Shown in pieces: positions 10,040-17,028 of a stretch of 21,155 bases of DNA (position 1 is its first letter; every line of letters begins with the position of its first letter). The stretch comes from JBBDXA01 sp040902585. Lineage in GTDB: Bacteria; Planctomycetota; Phycisphaerae; Phycisphaerales; Phycisphaeraceae. The notes below the pieces were generated by a model. That model was given only the letters and a program-made list of their open reading frames with translations. It was not told where the DNA came from and made no database searches. The position numbers and the translations under genes were made by a program. Where the stretch lies: positions 1 to 21,155 of the forward strand of contig JBBDXA010000163.1 of the NCBI GenBank assembly GCA_040902585.1. Direction: 5' to 3'.

Positions 10040-10072
10040 CGATCAGGCTCCGCGGAATCGGACAGGGACGAA

Positions 10073-12091
10073 TCAGTTCTCGCCCTTGATCGCCCGCTGC
10101 AACTGCGTGATCGCAATCAGCGCCATCGCATTAGGCTTTACCGCCAGGCGATTGTCCCACAGCGCGAGGCGCACGCCGTCCATCGCTTCCTTCCGCGCGC
10201 CGCGCACGTAGAAGCACGAGGGCTCATCAAACATGAGTTGAGCGAGAAAGCGCACCGACAGGGCTGCGTCGATCTTCATCTCATTGGCGTTGGCCTGGCC
10301 GAGCACCTCCGGTTGGGAGAGCGTCCAGCCGATGAGCCACAGCGGGTAGCTCGTGCGCCAGTCCGGCGTCGGCGCGCCCTGGCCGATCTCATTGATCAGG
10401 TCGTATCCGCCCACCACGTCGGCCGGCCCCAGCAACGGGGTCTTGCGGATGAGCTTCTTCTCGCTCAGGTTTTCACGCAGCTTCTGAATCGCTGCCACGC
10501 GCAGGGCCCACGCCTTTTTGTCCGCATCGGTCTTGGCGGGGTTCAATCGCTGCATCCGCGCTGCCGTCGCCGCCATCCAGGGCATGATGCTCACGATCTC
10601 AGCGTTGTCGTGCGGTGCGAGCCAGAGCGCAGCCTGCGTGGTGTACACCAGCGTGGCGATCTTCTCGTCGCGCGTGTCTTCGTACAGCGCGCCCAGCGCG
10701 AAGGACATCAGCGCCTGCCCCTCAGCGCTCAGCGGCTTGCGCGAGATCGGATGCAGGAACTCGCCCTTGTCGAGCGAGTAGTCCTGCATGGTTCGCATCA
10801 GACGATCGCGGTCGTTGCGAAGGTCGCCCAGGAACTTCGCTTCGAGAATCGTCATCAAGAGCACCGCGCGGGCTTCGGGTTCGCCTTCGGTGAACTTGGC
10901 GGTGAGCAGCTCCCGGCGAAGGTATTCAACGATCGACCGCACCTTCTCCTTGGTGTTGTGATAGTCCACGCTGTTGGGCGTGACGACCGCTAGGTAATTG
11001 GCGCGGCAGGCCAGCGCGTAGGCCGCCAGCCCGCAGTCAGCGTGAGTGGCCTCGGCGGGATCGAAGCGATCGCTCGTCGGGTGATACGTTCCCGCCAGTG
11101 AACCGGCGAGTCTGCCTTCGGTGAGAATCCGATGTGTCAGGTGCCCGCTGAGCCGACGTCCGATCGCTTCGATCGACGACATGTCCACCGCCTGAAGGGG
11201 GATCACATCGTTCCCGCGCGTGAGCTGTGTCAGCGGCTGACCTTCAAACGGCCGAACGAGATGAATCACATCAAACCGCTGGAACCGCGGCCCACCGGCG
11301 CGCCCCACCTTCGGAAGCACATTCACAATGTCCGCGCCTTCAATCCCCAGTTCCGCCACCGCCTGCGTGATCTGACTGTCCGGCATCATGTTCGACGCCA
11401 GAGCCGTGGCGGGCCAGGTGTAGGATGCGGTTCCTTTGACCGGATGCACGAGACGCACGCCGTGATGACCGGCAGCGAACTGAAAGTAGATCGTTTTAGG
11501 ATCTGCACCATCCGCCAGCGTCACGTCCGTCAGCGAGTGAGCGACCTGCAGATCCACCTGGAGCGGAATTTTGTCCTGCGGCCCTCGCTGCGGCGGAAGC
11601 TGCTTGCCTTCATGATCCAGCGGATTGGCCATGGCGCGCCTGCGGGCATCGCGGTAGCGAACGAGGGCAAGCTCGGTGGCCTTGGCGGCCAGGTCGCGCA
11701 GATCGACGGCAGCTTCGGGACGACCCGTGGGTGCCAGGGCATCGCCGATGCCCAGCGTCAGGCCGCCGAAGCGGAGGGAGACGCGAACGCCCACGACGCC
11801 TGAGACCAGCGCGGGGCGATCGGTCGCCTTGCGGGCGACTTTGTCTTCTTTGACCCACTGCTCGATCTGGTGGTGAATCTGCCGAGCGACGGACCAGTCG
11901 ACCAAGGGGGCTTCGACGATCGACTCCTGCGCTGCCGCCTGTCGACCCCCCAAGGGGGCTACCGCCATGATGACCAGCGCCGCCATCGCAGCCGCCAGCG
12001 TGTTGCCGCCACGCCACATCCGGACGATTCCAGCGTTGGGACCAAAGTGGAATGAGGGCTTGTGGGATAGTCGCAACTTGTTATTATTCAT
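10073..12091 (-). CDS. Large exported protein of unknown function (mostly alpha-helical)
   Basis: A 672-residue protein from the ATG at 12091. The N terminus is long for a signal peptide: a hydrophobic core TLAAAMAALVIMAVAPL at 31-47 and a probable cleavage near AAAQ-ES at 54. An internal ATG at 12019 would give a normal-length signal of about 30 residues and may be the true start. Residues about 60-300 are mixed; about 320-660 are Ala/Leu-rich helices (for example YALACRANYLAVV, LSAEGQALMSFALGALYED, SYPLWLIGWTLSQPE), with a rhythm reminiscent of alpha/alpha-toroid proteins. That resemblance is an impression, not a family assignment. No catalytic motif was recognised. A small membrane protein gene follows 33 nt downstream. 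An in-frame extension to 12196 is not credible because it lacks a signal and is Ser/Pro/Arg-rich. Confidence 0.7.
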   Translation of the reverse strand: MNNNKLRLSHKPSFHFGPNAGIVRMWRGGNTLAAAMAALVIMAVAPLGGRQAAAQESIVEAPLVDWSVARQIHHQIEQWVKEDKVARKATDRPALVSGVVGVRVSLRFGGLTLGIGDALAPTGRPEAAVDLRDLAAKATELALVRYRDARRRAMANPLDHEGKQLPPQRGPQDKIPLQVDLQVAHSLTDVTLADGADPKTIYFQFAAGHHGVRLVHPVKGTASYTWPATALASNMMPDSQITQAVAELGIEGADIVNVLPKVGRAGGPRFQRFDVIHLVRPFEGQPLTQLTRGNDVIPLQAVDMSSIEAIGRRLSGHLTHRILTEGRLAGSLAGTYHPTSDRFDPAEATHADCGLAAYALACRANYLAVVTPNSVDYHNTKEKVRSIVEYLRRELLTAKFTEGEPEARAVLLMTILEAKFLGDLRNDRDRLMRTMQDYSLDKGEFLHPISRKPLSAEGQALMSFALGALYEDTRDEKIATLVYTTQAALWLAPHDNAEIVSIMPWMAATAARMQRLNPAKTDADKKAWALRVAAIQKLRENLSEKKLIRKTPLLGPADVVGGYDLINEIGQGAPTPDWRTSYPLWLIGWTLSQPEVLGQANANEMKIDAALSVRFLAQLMFDEPSCFYVRGARKEAMDGVRLALWDNRLAVKPNAMALIAITQLQRAIKGEN

Positions 12092-12185
12092 GTAGTTATC
12101 CGTTCGTCGGGAGGGCGGGTCGCTAGGCGAATCGGCGGGTGGCACGGGTCTTGAATACTGTGAATTACGACTTCGGGAGAATCCT

Positions 12186-12284
12186 ATGTTTTTCACCCTG
12201 CTGTTCAGACTGAATGAAGCTCAGGTCGAACACCGCAAGCGCATCCTGCTTTTGGTGGCGCTGACGTTTGCCGCCCTTTGCTGA
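12186..12284 (+). CDS. Possible small membrane peptide (32 residues)
   Basis: ATG at 12186 preceded by GGGAGA at a 5-nt spacing, one of the better ribosome sites in the window. The peptide has a short hydrophobic start (MFFTLLFRLN), a polar middle (EAQVEHRKR) and a hydrophobic end (ILLLVALTFAALC), ending in TGA at 12282-12284. It would be divergent from the large secreted protein gene, 94 nt away. A chance open frame of this length is common in GC-rich DNA, so only the ribosome site and the amphipathic layout argue for it. Confidence 0.3.
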   Translation: MFFTLLFRLNEAQVEHRKRILLLVALTFAALC

Positions 12285-12621
12285 GCCGGCACAACGCGCC
12301 GCGGCCGCCAATCCATCGGCGCTGCCACTTCGCACCAGCGGCTTGCATTCCTGTGCCCACCCGGGGAATGAAGGGTGGGATTGCGGGCGGGCGGGACAAA
12401 TCAAAACCATTTTAGCAGATTCCTCTCAGACTCGAAACGCCCCATCACACATTTCGCACCCCGTGGGCATTGCAACCTATCTCCGCTTTGGCTTGTAGGT
12501 GGTGTTAACCTGCGGTTTATCTGCGCGCCGTCGCCGCTGGACCGTTATCATAGATAGCCAGTGACAGTGGATTCACAGGATCAGGGGTAATCCGTGTCAT
12601 TTTTCAGCCGGGAGACCATCA
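12285..12621. other. Intergenic region upstream of the three-gene secreted/membrane unit
   Basis: About 337 bp without a supported gene. It contains a 7-bp hairpin (CCCACCC at 12356-12362, GGGTGGG at 12373-12379, 10-nt loop), an AT-richer stretch near 12400-12420, and a promoter-like area before 12580, but no convincing -35/-10 pair was found. The last 15 nt carry GGGAG, the ribosome site of the gene at 12622. Confidence 0.5.
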
Positions 12622-14337
12622 ATGTTTCAAACCCGCTTCTTCATCACGCTGACCGTTCTCGCCGGCTTCGCTTCCGCAGCCTTTGCGGAGTCCGCCAAGG
12701 AAACCTTTGAAAAACTCTTTGGCGAAGAGGTCAAGCGGGTCAACGCCACGCCTGAAGCGAATGATGATGTCGAGCTTGCCGGGCAACTGCTCGGGGCAGC
12801 GCGCAACTCCGACAACGCCGAGATGCGCGACCTGCTTTGCGAATACACCTACGCCCTGGCCGGTCGCGATCCTTCGGGCTACGCCACTGCCGCCGAGGCG
12901 ATGCGGCTGGTCGCCGAGAAGAATCCCGAACAGAAGAGCAGTGCCGAAAGCAAGATCGTTCAGCTCTACCAGCGCGGCTACGAACGCAGCACAGGCGACA
13001 AAAAGCAGGCAGCCGGCGAACAGTACCTGGCGTTCCTTCTTCAGGAAACGGAATCCAAGCTCGCGGTGAAGGACTACGGCGAAGCGGTGAATCATCTTCG
13101 CCGGGCGCGGCCGGTCTCCATCGCCATTCGCTCCCCCGAAAAGGACGCGGTACAGGCCAAGCTCGATTACTACGCCCCGCTGGCGATCATCTCCAACCGC
13201 ATCGAACTGGCGGAGAAGAAGGTTGCCGCCAACCCGTGGGACAAACCTTCCCGCGCGACGCTTGTGGAAACTTACCTCACCGACATGGATTCGCCCGCCA
13301 AAGCGAAGGAGCACCTGGACCTGGGCGGCGACGCGGTGCAGAAGAAGATGGTGCCCCTGGCGGTGAAGCCAGCGGATGAACTGTCCGAAGCCGACGCGAT
13401 GGCGCTGGCATCGTTCTACGAAGACCTTGGCAAGAAGGGCGTCGCGCCCACGCGCATCGCCATGCTCCAGCGCAGCAAGGGTTATTACGAGCTTTACCTC
13501 ACGCTGCATTCGAGCGAAGACGTGCAGCGCACAGCCGCGACGCTCAATCAAACGCGCGTCGACGAAGCTCTGGCAAAGCTCGAAGCCGAAGCCGGTCTCA
13601 CAGGCGGCAAGTCCGCCGCGACTGCTTCTGCCGACGGCAAGACCATCGAACTGCTCGACTTCATCGATCCGTCCCGCGACGGCAGGCGCGGCAAATGGCT
13701 CCGCAGCGGCGACACCATCATCGTCGAGCAGGGTAATGGGTTTGAGATTCCGCTCCTGCGCGTACCGGTGAAGATCGAAGGCGGCTACAGCCTGAAGGTC
13801 AAATTCGTTCGCGAATCAGGCGATGGCGCGTTCGGCGTGCTCCTGCCCGTCGGCGATTCGCAAGTTGCTTTCACACTCGCGCTGCCGCCCGGCGGCGAGG
13901 CCGGCCTGTCGGATATCAACGGCCAGCCCGCCACGCAGAACGCCACGAAGAAGGAAAGCTCGCTCAACAACGGCAAGGTTTACACGTTGGATATCAATGT
14001 GAAGCCCGAAACGGATGGCACAGCCGCGATCACGGTCGCGCTCGACGGCAAGAGCTACGTCGATTGGAAAGGCAAACAGGCGGAGCTTTCCGTCGGCGTC
14101 TTGATCACCATGAACGACAAGACCGCCATCGGCTTCAGCAGCTACAACTCGGCGGTGATCATCGGCAGCGCGAAAATCAAACCGCTGGCGGGCGGCAAGG
14201 CGGAGACGCTCGAGAAGGCGGTCGATGCCGCCGCGAAAAAGGCGACGAAGGACGTCAAGCCGACGAACCGGGATGACGATCGCCGGGATCGCGAGAAGGC
14301 GATTCAGGATTTTCTCAAGGATCGGTTCAAGCAGTAA
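12622..14337 (+). CDS. Exported helical-repeat protein with C-terminal beta-sandwich (planctomycete architecture)
   Basis: A 571-residue protein with signal peptide MFQTRFFITLTVLAGFASAA (cleavage near AFA-ES, 22). Residues about 25-325 are helical and TPR-like, with a block near 205-290 (YLTDMDSPAKAKEHLDLGGD to GYYELYL). The same block appears in the paralogue at 17029-18576. Residues about 341-530 start with IELLDFIDPSRDGRRGKW and form a LamG/DUF1080-like beta-sandwich (YSLKVKFVRESGDGAFGVLLP, ... VYTLDINVKP). A lysine- and arginine-rich tail ends the protein. Exported, possibly periplasmic or surface, perhaps glycan- or protein-binding; function unknown. GGGAG lies 8 nt before the ATG. Two membrane protein genes follow at 11 and 8 nt spacing, so this heads a three-gene unit. 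Confidence 0.8.
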   Translation: MFQTRFFITLTVLAGFASAAFAESAKETFEKLFGEEVKRVNATPEANDDVELAGQLLGAARNSDNAEMRDLLCEYTYALAGRDPSGYATAAEAMRLVAEKNPEQKSSAESKIVQLYQRGYERSTGDKKQAAGEQYLAFLLQETESKLAVKDYGEAVNHLRRARPVSIAIRSPEKDAVQAKLDYYAPLAIISNRIELAEKKVAANPWDKPSRATLVETYLTDMDSPAKAKEHLDLGGDAVQKKMVPLAVKPADELSEADAMALASFYEDLGKKGVAPTRIAMLQRSKGYYELYLTLHSSEDVQRTAATLNQTRVDEALAKLEAEAGLTGGKSAATASADGKTIELLDFIDPSRDGRRGKWLRSGDTIIVEQGNGFEIPLLRVPVKIEGGYSLKVKFVRESGDGAFGVLLPVGDSQVAFTLALPPGGEAGLSDINGQPATQNATKKESSLNNGKVYTLDINVKPETDGTAAITVALDGKSYVDWKGKQAELSVGVLITMNDKTAIGFSSYNSAVIIGSAKIKPLAGGKAETLEKAVDAAAKKATKDVKPTNRDDDRRDREKAIQDFLKDRFKQ

Positions 14338-14348
14338 GGACGCGAGCG

Positions 14349-14735
14349 TTGCTCAAGGCAATCGTCATTGTGGCCGCGGTCCTGATATGGCTGTTTCCGC
14401 GCGGGTACGCCCTGACCGGCTACGATGATGTGCCTGCGGTAGTCGTCCAGAAGCTCGGCGCATTCCCGTGGATTGTCATGCGCCAAGTCCAGTTGATGCC
14501 GCCATTGGGCGAAGCGTACCGGGTGGGCGCCATCACTTTCTCCTCGGTGAATTTCCTGCTTGATGCGGGTTTGACTGCGTTACTCATCGCTCTCGCAGTC
14601 GGGGTGCGACGCGAGGTTCGCCACAAGCGTGTGCGCCAAGGCCGATGCGGCGCGTGTGGATATGACCTGCGTGGGACCGCAGGCGATACTTGCGCGGAGT
14701 GCGGCAGCGCGCGAAGCACTCGAAAGACGGCTTGA
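14349..14735 (+). CDS. Membrane protein with C-terminal zinc ribbon, TTG start
   Basis: A 128-residue protein. N-terminal TM segment 2-20, a loop to about 60, a second TM about 66-86, then a basic linker and a four-Cys zinc ribbon: Cys100, Cys103, Cys115 and Cys118 (RCGACGYDLRG then CAECGS). This C-terminal CGxCGYDLxG ribbon on small membrane proteins is, to my knowledge, frequent in Phycisphaerae, and its role is unknown. No ATG starts the frame at a suitable place. TTG at 14349 has AGGA at 8 nt spacing and lies 11 nt after the preceding stop, which supports both the start and operon membership. Confidence 0.72.
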   Translation: MLKAIVIVAAVLIWLFPRGYALTGYDDVPAVVVQKLGAFPWIVMRQVQLMPPLGEAYRVGAITFSSVNFLLDAGLTALLIALAVGVRREVRHKRVRQGRCGACGYDLRGTAGDTCAECGSARSTRKTA

Positions 14736-14743
14736 CCCTTCTT

Positions 14744-15205
14744 ATGGACACACGCAACGACGAGCAGGAAGTCTACGGTTTCGTCCTGACGGAAAAGTTC
14801 GTCTACACACGCAAGGACTCGCGCTACTTCGCCCGCGCGATCGTCGAGGATGTTCGGCGCGTGGAGATACGCCACGGCCGCACCTCCGCCAACCCCGCCT
14901 TGCAGTTCGGGTTCGCGCTCGTGCTCATCGGCCTGTGTGCGATCCTTTTTCTCTCGGCCCTCTATTCGCTCACGACCGGCCAGGACTTCTCCGACATCGC
15001 GCTGGGCGGTTCGCCGGCAGGGATCGGGCTCGGATGCTGGCTGATTTATGATGGCTTCGGGCAGGGGTGGATCGTCACATTTTTCGCGGCTGACAAATCC
15101 TGGCGATTCGTCGCGGACGAACGCTGCACCACGCGCCAGCTGCGGGAGATCGCCGATGCCTTTGCCAAACGATATGGATGGGAAGTGACGACGCCGTTCG
15201 TTTGA
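14744..15205 (+). CDS. Two-TM membrane protein of unknown function (split PH-like layout)
   Basis: A 153-residue protein. An N-terminal soluble part of about 50 residues (YGFVLTEKFVYTRKDSRYFA, IVEDVRRVEI) reads like beta-strands. Two TM segments follow, about 55-76 (FGFALVLIGLCAILFLSAL) and 86-103, then a C-terminal part (GWIVTFFAADKSWRFVADE, then a helix TRQLREIADAFAKRYGW). Strands, a TM hairpin, then strands plus helix resemble the split-PH arrangement of DUF6232-type proteins; this is a structural impression. The ATG at 14744 is 8 nt after the stop of the zinc-ribbon gene; in-frame extension upstream to 14690 would overlap it and is not preferred. Confidence 0.7.
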   Translation: MDTRNDEQEVYGFVLTEKFVYTRKDSRYFARAIVEDVRRVEIRHGRTSANPALQFGFALVLIGLCAILFLSALYSLTTGQDFSDIALGGSPAGIGLGCWLIYDGFGQGWIVTFFAADKSWRFVADERCTTRQLREIADAFAKRYGWEVTTPFV

Positions 15206-15337
15206 AACCGCGGCCCAGGTCCACTCGCGGACCGGTCGACCCATGGCCCCCGGTGCAGGAATTGCGGTCTCCCTTGCAAATCCTTCAGATTGGTATTGGC
15301 GAAACGCCTGATCGGTGATAGCTTTAATTCATTCGAA

Positions 15338-15359
15338 CCCGCGCGATTCTGCGCGCGGG
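15338..15359. promoter_or_regulatory. GC-rich hairpin in the leader of the lectin-like PEP-CTERM gene
   Basis: CCCGCGCG (15338-15345) and CGCGCGGG (15352-15359) pair perfectly over 8 bp around a 6-nt loop, 37 nt before the ATG at 15397. There is no following T-run, so it could act as an mRNA-stabilising leader hairpin or stop the transcript of the preceding unit. Confidence 0.4.
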
Positions 15360-15396
15360 CCGGTTCAGAATCACCCCCTCTCGAAGGAGACTCATC

Positions 15397-16893
15397 ATGA
15401 CTCGTCGGAAAATCCGCATCGTAAGGTCGTCCCTGTGCGCGCTGAGCCTGGGATTGCTCCTGTCTTTTGCCGCCTCGGCCAGCGCGGTGATCATGCCTAG
15501 CGCGGTGAACGGGCGTTACGTGCAGATCATCAACAACGGGCCCGCGGACCGCCTGCTTCACGTCGGCGAACTGGAAGTGTTTGCCACCGGCGTCGCGCCC
15601 GGTCCGAACTCCCATGTGCCGGGCAACAATGTGTCGCTGAACAATCCCAACGATCTGGCGCGGACCGGTGCCGGCGCGGCCATCTTTTCAGCCACCGCCA
15701 CCGGTGGCCACGGCGCCAATGGGGCCGTGATCGACGGGCTCGAACAGAGCGGCGGAGACACCTGGACCCGCCAGGCGGTGAATGCTCAGGTGACCGTCGA
15801 CCTCGGCGGCACCTTCAGCCTCGGCACTGCCCGCCTTCACCAGCGCAACGACGGTTGCTGCCAGGAACGCCTTTCCAACTTCACCGTGAATGTCTTTGCT
15901 GACGGCGGCGGCAGCCCCGGCGCGCTGGTCGCCAGCAGGGCGTTCGCGGGTCAGGCTGCGACCGATTCCTTTGCACAGATCGCCTTGAACAACGGCGTCA
16001 TGATCCTGCCCGGCGACGCGGGTGTCATCGGTACGGAGGTCGTCGGCACGGCCAAGTACATCCAGGTGATCAACAACGGTGGCGTGAATCGCCTCCTGCA
16101 CATCGGCGAACTGGAAGCGTTTGCCGTCGGCGTCGCGCCCGGCCCCAACGGAAATGCCGGCGGGGAGACTTCACTGAACAATCCGAATGACCTGGCCCGC
16201 AGCGCGATTGGCGCGTTCATCTTCAGCGCCAGCAACGAAGGCGGACACGGCGCGACCACCGCGGTGATCGATGGCAACGAACAACAGGGCGGCAACACCT
16301 GGACCAAACAGCAGACCGGCGGCGGGGCGCAGATCACGGTGGGCCTTGCCAGTTCAGCCGAGATCGGCACCATCCGCGTTCACCAGCGCAACGACGGCTG
16401 CTGCCAGGACCGGCTCATGGACTTCACCGTCAATCTCTTCGCCGATGACGGTACCGGTTCGCCCGGCTCGCTCGTCAACAGCGCCCTCTTCGCCGGCCAG
16501 GCTGCGACCAACTCGTTTGGCGAGCTGACCTTCGGCCCGTCCCAGTTCACCATCGGCGCCAACGACACACTCAAGATCGAGATCGATCCTTCCACCGGCC
16601 TGGCGGACATGCTCTCCGTCGGAGCCCTCGGTGACGGCACGCTGATCATCGAGGCTGGCGCGACGCTTCAGATCATCGCCCTGAGCCCGATCACCAGTCC
16701 GCGGGATTATCAGATCCTTAAGTTCGGTCAGGTCTTCGGCGCATTTTCCAACATCATCGCGCCGGATTTCGTGACCTTCGACAACCTGCTCGTCAACGGC
16801 ACCATCAGCGCCGGTATCCCCGAGCCGGCCTCGGCGACGCTGGCGCTGCTCGCGATGGCCGGCCTGGCACGCCGCCGCCGTCGCGCGGCCTGA
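15397..16893 (+). CDS. PEP-CTERM protein with two discoidin (F5/8 type C)-like domains
   Basis: A 498-residue exported protein. Signal peptide MTRRKIRIVRSSLCALSLGLLL, cleavage near ASA-VI at 30. Two clearly homologous domains, about 40-190 and 220-375, each run Y(V/I)Q(I/V)INNG, RLLH(V/I)GELE, NNPNDLAR, GGHGA, (V/T)IDG.EQ.GG.TWT, then HQRNDGCCQ(E/D)RL (148-159; 329-340) and FTVN(V/L)FAD. The CC-x2-RL with preceding RND is the hallmark of F5/8C/fucolectin-type lectin domains, which bind glycans. The C-terminal part is a beta-rich TLIIEAGATLQ stretch common in planctomycete PEP-CTERM proteins, then IPEPASATLALLAMAGLA and RRRRR. It probably sits on the cell surface. AAGGAG lies 7 nt before the ATG and a terminator follows at 16951. 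Confidence 0.88.
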   Translation: MTRRKIRIVRSSLCALSLGLLLSFAASASAVIMPSAVNGRYVQIINNGPADRLLHVGELEVFATGVAPGPNSHVPGNNVSLNNPNDLARTGAGAAIFSATATGGHGANGAVIDGLEQSGGDTWTRQAVNAQVTVDLGGTFSLGTARLHQRNDGCCQERLSNFTVNVFADGGGSPGALVASRAFAGQAATDSFAQIALNNGVMILPGDAGVIGTEVVGTAKYIQVINNGGVNRLLHIGELEAFAVGVAPGPNGNAGGETSLNNPNDLARSAIGAFIFSASNEGGHGATTAVIDGNEQQGGNTWTKQQTGGGAQITVGLASSAEIGTIRVHQRNDGCCQDRLMDFTVNLFADDGTGSPGSLVNSALFAGQAATNSFGELTFGPSQFTIGANDTLKIEIDPSTGLADMLSVGALGDGTLIIEAGATLQIIALSPITSPRDYQILKFGQVFGAFSNIIAPDFVTFDNLLVNGTISAGIPEPASATLALLAMAGLARRRRRAA

Positions 16894-16950
16894 CTCTTCC
16901 AGTCGGTATCGATGCGACAGGTCAGAAAACCGCTCGCATGAAACAAACAC

Positions 16951-16986
16951 GCCTCCGCGCCGGTCACCTGGCGCGGAGGCTTTGTT
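16951..16986 (+). terminator. Intrinsic terminator after the lectin-like PEP-CTERM gene
   Basis: Perfect 11-bp GC-rich stem (16951-16961 with 16970-16980), extendable by one G:U and one G:C pair inside the loop, followed by TTTGTT. It starts 57 nt after the stop. An AAACAAA run on the other side means it could also serve the convergent gene ending at 17029. Confidence 0.9.
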
Positions 16987-17028
16987 ATTGAAGAAGACTC
17001 ACCTGCATGCCACGCGGAAATGACTACC

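Noticed and set aside
9809..10993. Plus-strand open frame of 394 codons
   Set aside because: Antisense to the small membrane protein and the large exported protein; composition rich in Arg/His/Asp without any domain.
12356..12379. CCCACCC/GGGTGGG hairpin as a terminator
   Set aside because: No gene ends nearby on the plus strand apart from the doubtful 32-codon frame, and no T-run follows.
12560..12600. GGATTCACAGGATC...TAATCCGTGT resembling short repeats seen in other bacterial intergenic regions
   Set aside because: Only one copy in the window and the resemblance is from memory; cannot be supported.
15296..15324. TTGGCG-N17-TAGCTT as a sigma-70 promoter for the lectin-like PEP-CTERM gene
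   Set aside because: Right spacing but a poor -10 match; not reliable enough to list.
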